Positions 23,901-37,763 of a DNA stretch of 64,000 bases are shown here, one piece after another. The notes under the pieces are model-generated. The model made no database searches, was not told the DNA's origin, and was given only the letters and a program-made list of their open reading frames with translations. Made by a program: the position numbers and the translations under genes. Source of the DNA: Cryptomeria japonica (lineage: Eukaryota; Streptophyta; Pinopsida; Cupressales; Cupressaceae); contig NW_026729196.1 of the NCBI RefSeq assembly GCF_030272615.1, positions 1 to 64,000 of the forward strand. The letters run 5' to 3'. The first letter of the stretch is position 1; each line of letters starts with the position of its first letter.

Positions 23901-25694
23901 AAATAGTGAACTCCCGGGAGGCAGGGACCCATACAAGCAGGACAGGAAACAAAGAAAGGATGGCGGAAGGAGCGGGGGCTTTCCGACCTAACTAACTTCT
24001 TCACCCTCGGTTGGGCTCCAGTTTAGTTGGTCGGTGATAAAATCGACTAGATTAGGTATACAATTAGGAAGGAAGGCAAGCTGGACCGAGGGATAGTTCT
24101 CAAGCTGGACGTTTTTGATTGGCCGGCTCAACTGGCACAAGGATGAAGGAAGAGTTCCGCCCATCTACCTGGCCTAACATTATTTTTTCCTGCCGACAAG
24201 GCCACCCACTTAGTTTCATTGGGCGGATAGTCGACGTTGCCCACTTAGTTTCATTAACCGGAGGTGGGGGGATGGAGCCTAACGAGGAGCTAACCTCAAC
24301 TCCCATCCAGGGGGTGTAAAGGCACCCACGGTGGGGGATGGACTAACGACAACCGGAAGGAAGGCAGGACCCCACCCATAGCAATTAACGAGGACCCCGG
24401 GCCAGCATTACTTTCCCTCCAGCCTTCACTTCCACCCGGCCATCCTGAAGTTCTCCCCTCACCTATTGGCCGTCCTTTCTATCCTGGGAGTTCACCAAGA
24501 CATTAGTTTTGATTGGCCAGGCAAGACAGTTGTTAATTGCCCGGATGGAAGGTAGTCCTCAGCATCCTCCTTTGTTTCCGGCTTCATTAGTGCCCTATCT
24601 CTTTGATTAGCCGGCCTATTGTCGGAAGGTAGTGGCTGGACAGTTGTTCTTGTTAACTTTCCGAAGGTATACTCCTAAACTGGATGGAACTCAACGAGGA
24701 GCTACCCGGATGAGGAGCTACCCGGGCCCCTACTATTCTATGGTAGGGAGGGTAGATTAATTGGATTGTTCGTTCAACTGGAAGGAAGCTAAACAAATGC
24801 TAGTTGAGGGAGAGCCGGGATGGGAGGAGATATTTAGAAAGAATCAGTGGGGCCTGATGCCAAATTCAAGCATGCTCGAACCGGGAAGATCCGGGAAGGT
24901 AAACAGCCAGAAAGCATGCTCTAGATTAGTTGGATGGATGGAACTCGGTAGTCCTGGCCTAACATTCTGAGAAGACTGGGATGGGTTGGGAGAGATAGTT
25001 CAAGGGCCTGCTAACATGAGATTGCTTTCCTGCTTCCCGGGTTGGATTGCTTTATACCTCACCCGTTGCCTCTAATGGATGGATATAGATTAGTTTGGCC
25101 CATGCTTAAAGATAGAGATCTTCCGACTGAGTTAGCGCTGCTTCACCCCTCCTACCCGTACACCCCCGGTCTCGCTATCTGCTATCTTCATCAACGCCCG
25201 CCGCCCGAAGCTATTAGTCGCTGTCGCTGAGGCCGGGAGGTAGTCCCTCTTTATCGAAGAGAAGGATTGTTCGGATGGAAGGCCCTACAATTCTATGGGG
25301 ATTGAAAGGAAGGATGGATGTCCGGATGGAAGTCACATCAACTTCTGGATAGCTCGGTCACGCGAGAAATAGCTCGGTCACATAAACTTATGGCTGGATA
25401 GCTCGGTCAAGGTAGTGAACTTCTGGCTAGAATAATATAATAATAGGGGCTCGGCTTCGAGAAATAGCTTTCCTACAACTCGAGGCATCGCATCATCAAC
25501 AACTATAAGAAGGAGGGCAACCGGAAGGAATCGGTAGGAAGGTCTTCCGGACAACCGGAAGGAAGTAACAATAACTATTCCCTGGGGCCACCGGGGGGAG
25601 GCACCCAACAGCATGAGAAAGTCTGGGTCATAACACCCCCGTCGCCTCATTAACTCTAGTTGGAGCCCTAGCCTGTTCATTAACGAGGAGAATT

Positions 25695-25750
25695 GGGTGA
25701 GAGGCAAGGAGCACCTGATGGGCTGAAGGGTGAGAGGCAAGGAGCACCTG
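25695..25750 (+). repeat. 23-bp repeat, period 33
   Basis: The unit beginning gggtgagaggcaaggagcac lies at 25695-25717 and 25728-25750. Just upstream, at 25345-25410, atagctcggtca is repeated three times. Confidence 0.9.
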
Positions 25751-28700
25751 CGCTGGGATATAGAGATAGGGCACCCCCGGTTAGCATCTCCAGCTATTAG
25801 TCGTTACTCGGCGGGATAGCTAATACAAATACCCGGTTCAGGATGGATCGGTCCGAGCATCAATCTAGTTTAGTTGCCATCCGAGGTCACCTTCTTTCCT
25901 TAGTCCTTGCCCTCACCCACGGTATCAAGTGAGTTAGGTCATTCCATCCTACCCGGGGAGGAGGGCGGCGCAGGCGTGTGTGGGGTTGGGTGGGAGATTC
26001 TAGTTGCTAAGGGTGGGACTCTAGTTTCATAATAGAATAATAGGGCTCGATTCTATACGTAACATGCCTACAGGGTGGGTGGGCCCCTCTCTTTATTAGT
26101 TCTAGGGTAGATAGAGATCGATGTGAGAAAATTCTTATTGAACCGAAATCAATGTCGTTTGCCTGTAGGGCTTCCTGGGAGTGATGATCCAACGGTCTTG
26201 AGCTAGCCATCCTTCACTGCTCCATCCTACAGGACCACCGGGGGCCACTCTTTACACCCCCGGATGGACACCCCCAGTAGTCTACTCCCTCCGAAAGCAA
26301 GCACAGTAGTCTACTCCCTCGCTAACTAATGATTCCTTCCGTTTCTCAACAATAAAGCAATAGCCAAACAATCAATTAGCTCCTCCGGCTATGGAAAGTG
26401 TTTCTACGGGCCCATAGTCTAAAGCTACTTCCGGTTGAACCCCTGTGGGAGGACTAGCTATAGAAAGTGAACTCCCTTCCGAGCCCAACAAATAGATATT
26501 TCCTGGGCCTGGGGCTTCCTTCCTGAGTTAGTCCCGGTTGAACGAGAAAGAATAGCTAGTCCTCCCAACCTCGTTCATTCTCTCCCTGCCTCCTTGAGCT
26601 GTGAACGAGGATAATTCCCACCGTTCAGGGGTGAAGGGTTCCTATCCCGTCCTCCATCCCCGGTGAAGGATGGCTAATTAATATCTCCCTTCCGAACAAT
26701 CTAACAACTATGGTAGGCGCCCTTAGAATAGTAGGGCGATTATCTAACTTCTTTTTATCTTGTCCGTCCTCCTACCTTTTTGTTCTCTGGGCTTGCCTTC
26801 CTTCCTGCTGATTGAACCGGCCGGGTAGCCGGATAGAACAATCCAACATCCTTCGAGAAAGAGCGAGGGAGCCGAACAGGGGGTGGGTGTAAAGGGTGGC
26901 AATGAAGCCGGGGGTGAGGGAAGGGCTCTTCTCGACAATACTAGATAGGCCAGCCATAACTACGTCTATCCAGCCATAAAAAACTACATCGGTCTTCCTG
27001 TTCTCAACAATAAAGCCGGATGGAGAGCAGGTAGTTGGGCTAGTTAACTACTATCCTGGGGGTGAAGGCCCTAAGAGAACTTGATATCCCCCGGACCAGC
27101 TTGACTGCCCCTTATTATATTATTCGAACTAGATATGGGGAAGTTCTAACCGGTTATCCATAAAATGGAGCTACCGATGGGCACAGCTATTTGTTTTCAC
27201 CCACGGTTAAGAAAGACTATCCCCGGGGCGTAGGTTCCATATCTAGAGAGGGGTCACCGCTCCATCCTTCACTCAACCGAACTGGCTTCTTTCTCTACCT
27301 ACGTGATAGCCTATAGTTGCCCCCCGCCCGTTATCGCATTGTTGGCCCGGATAGCCTCCCCCTACTATTTGAAGGGCATTAAGTTCCATCCGTTAACAAA
27401 TTGATTGCCCGGTACTCCCTCCAACTCCACAGCTTCACCCCCGGTTGCTCCATCCTCACCCACGGTCAAGGGCTCCATCGGTAGAGAAGGGTAGTAGTTG
27501 AGTGAAGAAGGAGAATAACAATCACCCGTTTATCTGAGAAAGAGAAGTGCCCGCGTAAGTTTCCACTGTCCATCGGGGCTACCCTCCCTTTACACCCCCG
27601 GTTAGGGGGCTTCTATTTTGTTTGGCCCACCAGCAAAGCAAAATAGATTTTGTTGGGATGCTCCTTCACTCAACCGGGGGTGTGGGAAGGTCAACAGCCA
27701 GAAAGCATGCTCAGGGAGGCTCGAAAGCTCAGGTAGGCGGGACTTACTCCTTATTCTAGCAGGTTGATTAATTGACGAGTTGTTAATTATCCAATGATAG
27801 AAAGGGCTCGGGCAACTATAGGTAGGACGGCTCCATCGGATGGGAGTTGCCATCCCGTGTAGGAGGCAGGAGTAGCTCCAACTAGAATAGCTCAATTCCT
27901 TTCTCGTCGATGCCGGAAGGTGTTAACTAATCAATCTACTTCCGCCATAGAATAGTAGGGGGCCTCCCACCGTGCAGGGGTGAAGGCGGATAGATGTTAG
28001 CGAATGTTAGGCCAATCCAACTTCAACAATAGATAGTAGGGGCCGAGGACTTCCTTCCCTTCCTAGATTTCAATCGGGGGTGTGGGGAGGCGGCTAGAAC
28101 TGCCTCCCTCGTCGAGTTTTGTTTGCAGGGCCCTGATGATCATTAACGAGGGAGTATGAATTCACTTTATCGGAAGGGAGCACCAACTCATGTTACGTAG
28201 ATAGTCAACACCAGATTCTATACGTGATAGCCGCCTAACTAAGATTCCAACTAGAATTATAAGGGGCTAGCAGGTTGATCCCTTTAGCCCCCCACCCTGG
28301 GGATGGGTGGGAAGATATAGTTAGGTGGGAGGATATAGATTGTGGGGGGTTCTATTCCCTAGCTCGCTCGGATAGTTAGACTAATGTTAGCAGGCCCTTG
28401 AGAAACTATTAGCTAGGAAAACCGGCCAATCCAACTCGTGGACTACCGAGGCTTTAACTATTCTACTTCCGGTTGCCCATAGAATTTTAGGACAACTAGA
28501 ATAAGATAAGGGACTTCAGGAGGCAGGCCAGTCTACACTTCATTAGCCAGTTGCCTTCCAGAGTTCAGAAGGAGATAACATGAGAGTTGGGAGCCGAACA
28601 ATCCATAGAAACTTTGGAGGGAGCAAAGGAGCAAGCAGCAGAACCTCGCCCGCTATTCCTGTCCCAGCCAAACCTACCCGGGGGTGCCCCTATTGCATGC

Positions 28701-28814
28701 AGTAGAAAACTTTGGATGGGTTCATCGGCAGGGAGTATAAAGGCACAGTATAAAGGATGGTCACACTTGCCTGGGGGTTCAGGATGGTCTAAACTATCTG
28801 TTGGTCATGGAGCT

Positions 28815-28882
28815 GTAGGATAGGTAGTTGTTCTCGCACTAACTGCTAACTCGTAGGATAGGTAGTTGTTATCGCACTAACT
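28815..28882 (+). repeat. 30-bp repeat, period 38
   Basis: Copies at 28815-28844 and 28853-28882 begin gtaggataggtagttgtt and differ at one visible base. Confidence 0.9.
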
Positions 28883-29000
28883 CAATCAATCGAGGGTGCC
28901 CAAACAATCAATGAATCGAGGGGGACGGATGGATGCAAAGAAAGTTGTCCAGGCTCTACGGGCAGGGCTCAGTAGGGGGCCCCGTGCCAGTAACATCTTC

Positions 29001-29040
29001 TCTCAAACCTGCCGCCGTTCTCTCAAACCTGCCGCCTTCT
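29001..29040 (+). repeat. 20-bp tandem duplication
   Basis: tctcaaacctgccgcc begins both 20-bp units. A related ctcaacctgctgtccat word is repeated near 29,113 and 29,144. Confidence 0.85.
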
Positions 29041-29545
29041 GTTCCTGCCGGCGATCTCTGCTTTGCTCGAGTAGGGACCTTCGGTTAGAACGATCGAAGG
29101 TAAGATCAACCTGCTGTCCATCGACATCTATTGCTGCTTATCCTCTCAACCTGCTGTCCATCCTTCCTTACTTCCTATGAACCGGTTGTCGTTAATGCAG
29201 CCTGCTGATTGAACCATCCATCCAGCCAGAACCCACCTGAAGGCCCTTCCTACACCCCCGGTAGCTCGAACAATCCAATGAAGCCGGGTAACCTTCGACA
29301 GGTAATGAGTTAGGCTATCACGTATATAATCTGGCCGAGGAACCTACCTTCTTTCCTGAACCCTCGGTTGATGAATAGAACTTAATGCCCTTCAAATAGT
29401 AGGGGGAGGCTACCCGGGGGCCTATAGTTTATTTGGGCGGGGGGTTGCCACTGGTTCTCTCTTCCACTGGTGGCAACTTTATTGAGCTTTGGCCACTGGT
29501 TCGGTGCTGCTGGCCCTACAATTCTATGGGGCTGGACTTCCTGAC

Positions 29546-29747
29546 TTTGCTGCTGGCGCTGGACTTCCGTTTTCCGAACAACTACTCGGGGAATTGTTCA
29601 CTACTGGAGCTACCGATGGTCCGGTTGTCGTGGAGGATGGATGGATACTTTCGTCGAACTCTCGTTGAAACTGGTATGGGTCTCGTTGACCTTACTTCCG
29701 ATTATAGTGGTATGGGTCGGAGCTACTTCCTTCCGGATAGAGATTAG
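29546..29747 (+). pseudogene. Gly/Asp/Ser-rich remnant in two phases
   Basis: One phase begins FAAGAGLPFSEQLLGELFTT and continues GATDGPVVVEDG. A second phase then continues VETGMGLVDLTSDYSGMG and RSYFLPDRD to TAG. A family A word (ccctacaattctatgggg) sits just upstream at 29514-29531. The composition matches the other broken frames. Not recognised. Confidence 0.25.
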
Positions 29748-30088
29748 CCTAATCTAGCTCCGTGGGTGGGAGGAACGAACTGCCCTATCTATAAAGCTTG
29801 CCTTAACTGAACACGGAAAACTATAGCCTTCGACTATTTCTGAAGGCTAGTTAACCGACTCAACATTGTTTGGATGGGAGGACAAGAACTTCACTGCTGG
29901 AGCGGACAGGAAAGAAAGAACAAGAGTCCAAGCTTCCCTTCAACGATAGGAAGTTAGGGCCCCAGGGCCTAATTCATAGGGCCCCGGGAATCTGTTACCA
30001 TCAAGAGTGGGTGGGGCATCGGTCAGCTTCCCCGGGCTAGCTAATTACTCGATCGGGGGTGTGTGTAGGCGGGTGGCCCTTTCCCATC

Positions 30089-30127
30089 AGCCCAGCATCT
30101 TCATCAGTTTAGCCCAGCATCTTCATC
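30089..30127 (+). repeat. 17-bp repeat, period 22
   Basis: agcccagcatcttcatc lies at 30089-30105 and 30111-30127. Confidence 0.9.
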
Positions 30128-30299
30128 TTGCCGGTAGGGCCCATGCGACCTTCCTATGAACCGGTTGTCGTTAACTCGTTACTGCCTTCCGGTTGAGTTA
30201 AGTTCGAGATCGATCTTGACCAACTATCTCCGGAACAACTAGAATTCCCTATGAACACCCCTTACTATTCTAAGGCTAGCAAGCTTATTAATTAAGCCC

Positions 30300-33200
30300 G
30301 GCCTCCCACCCCCAGGGCCCGGTTATCTAACCCTTTATCGCCCCCACCCTGCATTAGAACTAGGTAGGGGCCCGAACCGCATCTCGATTCTATACGTAAC
30401 ATGCCCCCCCCTCTCCCACTTCGATTTGTTCCATTGATGAATCGACCGATCAACGACCTCTCCGGGTTCCCTCCCCCACCAGCTAATCTACCTCCCGCAA
30501 TATACTATCCCTCTTTCTCGAATCTAGCAGGGCCCATAGAATTGGGCGGGGGCCCCATAGAATTGTAGGGCGAGAGGAGCCCTCTAATTAATCTGCCTGC
30601 GGCGAATAAGCAAATATCGAGACCCCCCTACAATTCTATGGGCTCGAATCTGTCAATTAATCAGCCCTTTTTTTGCTAGAATCGAGCAATATCGAGAGAA
30701 GCCGGGGGTTAATTCTTGACTGGAGCCTGCTAGCCCTTCAAATAGTAGGGGGAGGGTTCTCGATATTTGCAACTAGAATTGTTACTCTAGCAGGCTCATT
30801 GGCCCTGCGCTGATGGGTCTCGATATTTGCTCGATTCTAGCCCTCGGGCTGCTCGAATTGACTATTATTAGGCAGAGGGTTATATATCATTTAGGGAGGG
30901 CTGCTCTCGCCCGGCTGGGGCCCCCGGCAAGGGCTAGCAGGCAGATTAATAAAGAGGGATCGCTGGGAAGGTTAATATTGTTGCCGGGTTGGGTGGGAGT
31001 GATAGAGCAAAGTGGTTGGTGAAGTCGTTCATACTCCTATAACAGGACCCGACCTCCACTTCTTGCTTGTCTCTCCATCCATCTCTCGGTGAAGAGGACC
31101 GAACGCTCAAGCGAGATGCTCATGAAGAGCGAGGCCCTTTAGGCGGGACTCGACCCGGAACCTATCGGACGAAAGCTGGGATGGGATTCGCTACCACAGC
31201 TGAGAGAGAGAGAGGTTTAGATTGCCTCATCCCGCCTCGGAAACGTTGGTTGGCCGATGTCGAGCGGTGATCCCCTACTTGTCGAGTCGGCGGGGGAGGA
31301 GGGGGAAAGGATCGATAGGGATCAGGAGTTCGGATGGATCGATAGCTGGCCCTATAGCCGTTTGGTGAAAGGATTAGTCAGCTGGAGATAGAGATGGGGA
31401 TGTTCCGATATGAGCGCTTTCACTGCCCCTCCTTCCCTGAATGATGAGATAGGGATGAGCAGGTGGATGGCCGACTCGATGATATATCTTCCAATCGGTT
31501 CAAAGGTCGGGTTGGATGGGATGGATGATAGGGTGGACCATTTCATCAGGTCGAGTGGCGCTCCCTTGGGCGTGACAGCGCTCCGCTACTGGAGGGTGGG
31601 TGGCTTTACTGCTGCTCCCTCTCCCATTGACTGACGGCCCACTAACGCTAGCCCTCGCTTGGGGTGGGAGATGATGGGATTGATCGGGTGGGTGGGAATC
31701 ATAGGGCGATTGCCTATTCCTTCCATCGCATCGCCTCCTTTGCATCGGATGGAGTAGCAGGCCCAAGGGTTACTGGATAGAATCCCGGCCAGGGGGGGAA
31801 CGTATCAACAACTGGTTCCGGGGAGGGGAGAGGGTGAAGCGGGCAATCGATCGCCTATAGAGAGTAGGGCGCGTTCTCGTCGAGCCCTCAAATTCTATGG
31901 AGGTCAGACGAGAGGGTTCGTGACTCGACCTTCAGACCGGGAGATTGAGGAGTGAAGTCCAAGCGGGGAGATTGAGGGAGTTCCGGGACCGGGGAGCCGA
32001 CGCTCGCTAAAGCCGGCGCGCCCTCTTTATTCCTCAAAAAACTCGCCGCTTGAAATCTCAATCCCAATCAGAAACTGCCTGCTAGAGAAGGAGTAGTGTA
32101 TCATAGGAGTATGAACAACTGGATCCATTTCATTTTGAGGCGAGATGAAGGTTGGACTCGATTCCTCTTATTATAGCGTCATTCTAGCGTCATTCGCAAC
32201 TATCGAGTGGAGGGGGGGGGCTAGCAGGCTAATGGCGGGGTATAGTTATGAACTGAGGCCACCCATAGAATTGTAGGGCAGGCGGATTAATGAACTGATT
32301 AATGGCAACTATCGAGTGCCCCTACTATTCTATGGGGGTTAATCCATAGAAAATAGTAGGGCCGGGCGGGAATCGTCAGTTGGTGGGTGGGGGGTAATAG
32401 GATAGACCCGCTCCCACTCGATCGATCGGATAGTGGGCCCCCCTCTCCGATTCAATTCAAGGGATAGGGCGGCTTTGGGATCAATGGTTCGGGTCGGGAT
32501 TAATGGTGAAGGGTGGGTGGGAAGCCCTTTTATTCTAGCTCGATTCTAGAACTATTTTAGCGTTACTCTAGCCCCCTACTATTCTATGGGCTCCCCTACA
32601 ATTCGGCTGGGGGATTATAGCAAGTTAATCTCAAATTGACTGGGGGGCCCCCCAAGGGCCCAACTATAGTAGTTCATCCCCGCATCTGAAATGCGATACA
32701 GCTGGGAGCCCTACTATTCTCAATGGCATAAGCCCTATCTGTCTATACACATTTATTGGTAGCCATCATTGGTCATTGGTATTGGTAGTCGTAACCGAGG
32801 TAGGTGCATGGGGTGGGTGGGGGGAGATAGTTAGCTCGGACAGGGGCAAAAACCCCATTCAATAAGGTAGGCCCGCCCCTATATTATCTAGATATCTTCC
32901 GGTTCCATCCCATCCTCGTACTGCAGTATGAGGTGGGTTCTCCGACACCAATATGAACCCAGTGCATGGGAGATCCTAAGCACCGGCAGCAGGGGATATG
33001 AGTGAGTTCGGCCAATAAGCATATGAATCAGCTGTTGGTTAGCCCTATCTATCCATTTATCTATCTACTGTATGCGAAGCCCTACTATCTATAGGGCCAT
33101 ATCTTTATGAATGGCCAGGAGATGTATATACCTCTTTGTCTGCGAGAAACCGAATATTCATGTTTCGCTCCCGGGCAACAACCTACAGGCTCGCAGAGAG

Positions 33201-33700
33201 AGATACTGTTACGCCCCGTAGGGTGCTGCCGAGGTGCGCAGAATAGAACCCCCCACTTAGGCCCATAGAATAGTAGGGGCCCCCCCACCCTACAGATAAA
33301 GCGTTGTTTAACTCCGGAAGGCTTCCTCCCCTGCATACTAAGAGAGCCATAAAATGTCGAGGGGCCCTGCATGCATTTGCCTAGAGTTCCCACCCACCCG
33401 ACTATGCCCCCCACCCAACCCCACAGGCGTATAGAATCTGGGCAGTTGACCCGCCCCTACTATTCGAAGCCCGGGTAGTTCTCGTTTCAGCAGGTTATCG
33501 GGCTTCACCAATGTAGGGGCGGCATTATTGCAAGTAAGGGTATAGTTCCTTATTAATCAGTGCCCTACTATTCTATGGATACGCCTGCTAGCCCTTTAGA
33601 TAGTAGGGGGCCACCACAACTATTGCCACCCACCCCCCCTACTATTTGAAGGGAATCCCCATAGAATAGTAGGGGGCTAGAGTACGGGAGTCAAAATGAT
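30300..33700. other. Two dense repeat stretches around a unique island
   Basis: 30.3-31.0 and 32.2-33.7 kb are dense in families A, B, D and G. 31.03-32.19 kb is mostly unique; its overlapping open frames (31352-31766) are not recognised. Confidence 0.6.
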
Positions 33701-36700
33701 GGATCGAATCTGGGTGGGGCACACTGGGCTAAAATTTCGTGCGTGCTTTAGACCACCCGGCCAACCCAGCATTGCCAATAAAGCAGTGGGTGGGCCCTTC
33801 CCATCCACTGCTGGGCCCACCCACAAAGGGTTGATTCCAACCAGCATGCCTCGCAATCGTTGTCAACGTCATCATGACTCGCAACCGTTCGTTCTAAGCT
33901 AACCTTCTAAGCTAAAGAATATAGCCCGACCGGAGTGCTACTAGGTATAGATAGTACCTAAGGTCCTGGGAGGGTTTTAAGGATCAATGGGGACCCCTCC
34001 TCACTCTCTCGTACGGATGATGCTCCCGGATGACCGAACCCTGGTCCTAATTGCTACGACCAACTGGGATCGATGAGGCGCAATAAGCTTTGGGTGGGAT
34101 AATACAGAAGTGGGATGTGGGGCTCTGTCGTTCCTATAGTTCCCGGACTTGAGACCGGCAGCCGGCCAGTGTTATATACGTTATAGTCGATCCAATCGGG
34201 CCATCCACTAACTATTGCTGTGAGAAGTACACAATTGCCAGGGCCTATAGGAACTTGAGTAGGGCCTAAATAAACTATAGGCACCAGCCGATCTATCAGT
34301 GGTTGGAGCAGCTTTCTTTCATTATTGCCTCCGATTGCTGTGAGAGTTGTACCTCTATTGAATCGTTTCCTGTACCTCTATTGGAACGGAACCGCCGGAC
34401 CCTGCAAAGAATTGCGAATTAATTCAAAGAGGGGGCCGGGCGGCATCTGCGCCCATCACGAGAACGGGAGTGAAGGTTGTATATGGTAGCGATAAAGGGC
34501 ACCACTAAGTTGGATGTTATCATCCATTATCTACGTCATATGACTCGCAAAAAACTGGGTGGCCACTGAAAAGAACCCAGAAGATAACTCGCTTATTGAG
34601 ACATGTGACGTATATAGACAGCTAAGCTTCTAAACGAAGCAATGAAGAATGGGTTGAATGGCGGCCAAACCATCGTAATATCATTCATTAGGCCAAACCA
34701 TCCTTATGGCTCATTAGGCCAAACCATCCTAGTGCCAGATTCTATACGTAACATGCCCCCCCGCCCCAACAACTATAGACGGTACGGCCGAAGGCCCAAC
34801 CCCGGAGAGGAGAGGGCCTTTCATTCACTCTCCGGCACCCCCACCCCCAACCCCATCTTTTTTTTCTTGACGGCCTTACCCCCCCAGATATTTTCTCTAC
34901 AGCCTCCTCCCCACCCAATTCTAGTAGTAATTGCTCAGACCTTTCCTTGCCCCCACCCCAGAGACCATCGATTTATAGCCCACCCCCATTGCCGGGGAAG
35001 GCCCCCCGAAAGCCCCCACCCCCAACAACACAGAACAGCGGCCTATGCTTATTCTAGCCTCCTACCATTCTAAAGGGCTAGCGGGCTGATTAATTGACTG
35101 ATTAATCTAGTGGGAGGGCCCCTCGACATTCTATGGTAGTTGGGGGGTTATATTCCCTCTCCCGGATCAGCTTCTCTATTCCGATTCACCCCGATTGACG
35201 ATACTTGGGGCCCCCGGGGTGATCAAATGCTCAATCTCATTACCTACGGCCCTTTACTGGGTCTGGATCTCCCTGTCTCCGGTTCGAGCCATTGAAGTGG
35301 GGGATAACTCTAATTGGAGCGGTGGGAGAACGATCGATATCTATCTATGGGGCACATAAGGAGCCTTGATCCATGGAAAGCCGGGGATAAGACTTCTCGG
35401 TGGGTCGGGTGGGTCCAATGAACGAGAAAGGAGCTGGACCGGAGCGATTGAGGGACCACGGGAGATGGAAACAGGGGTATGGGTTGATCGAGGAGCCTAA
35501 CTCAAATATGAGAAAACTCTTAGAGTCCCTTCTTCTTCCTACCCCAGCCACTATCTATCTGGTTCAGCTCTCTCCATCCATCTGGTTCGGGACTAGAGGC
35601 ACTGCATCCACTACAGCAGCTTGGGGGAAGGGGTTGATCGGGGGTCTATTGAATGCCGATTAGAGCTCCCCCAACAGAAGCCTGATTGACTGACTTGGGT
35701 TCCTTCCTAGGATGGGAATCGAAGCATTTTACTTTCGTTGCATCTCCGAACGGATCGTGACCCGCCACTTATCAACTATTGCCTCCCACCCACCACTACG
35801 ACTGAACCATTAATGAATGCCCTTTCTGGCTCTTATCCCTCCTGCCGATTCTGCTGGCGCGGCGGGATGGGATAGAATCATTTCATGGTCCTACTCCTTC
35901 AATTACCACCCACCCAACCCTGGGTCAACCAATCACTCACTCCCATCAGCAGAGAATAGAAGTGGGTCATCAGACGATGGAAAGGCTATTCAACCACTAC
36001 TGGAATGATGGCTAGAGAAAGAGATTCCGTTCTGTCAGCGGGACTTGCTCCTCCCAGCCGAATTGGGCGGGTCCCACCCGCTGGTTGCAATTGTATTAGC
36101 GGCTAAAATGAGTCGTCAGGATTCATGAGTAGGGGAAATGAGTAGGGGGGAGTGCCCCCTACAATTCTATGGGGGTGGGCATTTCCAGTTTTCTAGTAGG
36201 CGTATTACGTATAGAAACTGGTAAACTACCAGTAATAATTATTCATTCATCCGTCACTACTGAATATCCGGGAGGGAGCGAGATGCTATTATTCGCCAGG
36301 TAGTGCGCCAGTGTGGAATGTGCCAGTTGCAATAATCGCCGCCCTACGGGGACCTTTATCGATTCTATACGTAACATAGTAGCCGGCCATTACACCACCC
36401 CGCCCCCCCGGTTTGAATAGAAGGTCCCCTGCTTTTCTGGGGGGCCCGGGTAGGCAACGGGAATTCTAGTTGATGGGTGGGGGGCTAAGGTTCGGGTGGG
36501 CGGGAATCATAGTTCCCCAGGGGGGTTAGATTCCCTCCCACCCAACTATATCTCCCTCCCATCCCGGGTGGGAGGTCCCTTCTATCTCCTCCCACCCTCC
36601 CCTGGTGGGCAAATGCAGGGAATTCTAGTTCTAGATCTTCCCACCCACCCTGCATTGAACCCAACCCGTAACTAGAGTTGCCCAACTCATCTATATTGCC

Positions 36701-36940
36701 TACCACCCAACCCACGCTGCATGGGGAAACTTGCTTGACTGCCTGCCTATGCCTAGCGATCTCGAACTGGTTATGCACTTGGATATGCAAGGAATGCATT
36801 GCTCCTGCTCCTCCTGCAATGGGGGCTGCTATCCCCGATGAACTCTGCTTGCTCTGGTGCTGGATATGCCACTTCCGCTCCACCAGAAGACTGGATCTAC
36901 TTTTCTTTCTTTATATGCTTCAACGACATCATCTACAGAA
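33700..36940. other. Mostly unique stretch
   Basis: It contains a tandem cattaggccaaaccatcc repeat at about 34,660-34,730, a C-rich block at 34.75-35.05 kb that creates a long Pro-rich frame, and scattered family A and B words. No gene recognised. Confidence 0.5.
34454..34627 (+). repeat. Two blocks inverted relative to 45.5 kb
   Basis: 34454-34475 (22 bp) and 34588-34627 (40 bp) match 45473-45494 and 45521-45560 on the opposite strand. Their order is not what a simple inversion gives. The 40-bp block ends in gctta/taagc inverted termini. Confidence 0.9.
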
Positions 36941-36943
36941 TAA

Positions 36944-37093
36944 TCACTGGCTAGATCAACTGCTACCGATGCTGCTAGTGGGAGCTTTCCTTTTTATCCC
37001 GGAGCTATCTCCGCATCTGCCTCTAGCACTGGAGAAGATACTCATGGTTCTCTAGCTAGTGGTACCTCTGCCTATGGTCTAGTTACTGGATAG
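36944..37093 (+). pseudogene. Ser/Ala/Gly-rich open remnant
   Basis: Forty-nine codons are open between TAA 36941-36943 and TAG 37091-37093. They include ATDAASGSFPFYPGAISASA and SSTGEDTHGSLASGTSAYGL. The upstream 36.73-36.94 kb has similar GCT-rich sequence in other phases. The product is unknown. Confidence 0.3.
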
Positions 37094-37763
37094 CACCTGC
37101 GTCTATGTATGCTACTGATACCCCAACTAGACGATACCATGTCGAGTCATGTTACGTCTATATATTGACTTCCATATATCACTTCGACTTGACCCTTCTT
37201 TTTTCGACTGTTTTTTGCACTGGGGCAGCCCGCCCTCTGATTGGATTGATAGAACTAGAGTAGCGGGCATTCATTGTTATCCGACGTCGAGGGCTATAGA
37301 GCCTTGAATTGAGTTTAGGTTAATGGTATTTTAGTCTAGGTTATAGTCTAGGGGTCGGGTTATAGGTTATCGTTTTAGGTCGGATTATAGGCATGGGTCG
37401 ACCTGACCTTTCAAACAAAACGACTAGACTCGACTATCGGTGAAGTGAAGCAGCTTGCCTACTGCATCGGAAGGAACGGATCGGGTTCAATGCCTACTCA
37501 AAACGCTGTATCGGAGTGCCGGGGAGAATGGGACCTCGACGCTGTATCGGCTACTGCATCGGAAGGAATGGGAGAAGAATAACTAGGCCCCTTCTATCTC
37601 CCCCCACCCACCCCTGGTGGCTAGGAAAGTAGCTAGGAAAGGTTGTCGTCTCGAGGGGGGTCGAGACAAACGACTGACTCTGAGTCGAGTGACTCTGACT
37701 ATCGATACAAACAACTGACTACAGAGACGAATCGGAATGAATGTATTGTTTTCGAGGGCGGGC

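Larger units (their letters stand above)
20880..30100. other. District with its own repeat vocabulary (family H)
   Basis: cacccccggttagc (21106, 21473, 25772 and others), the complement-like accgggggtgtggg (near 27,673 and 28,075), ggatggaaggaagg, aacgaggag and ttccttccgg words dominate. Family A words are rarer than in neighbouring districts. No gene recognised. Confidence 0.7.

Noticed and set aside
34642-35073. 143-codon Pro-rich plus-strand open frame
   Set aside because: It is produced by C-rich sequence and repeat words (including family C), with no conserved motif.
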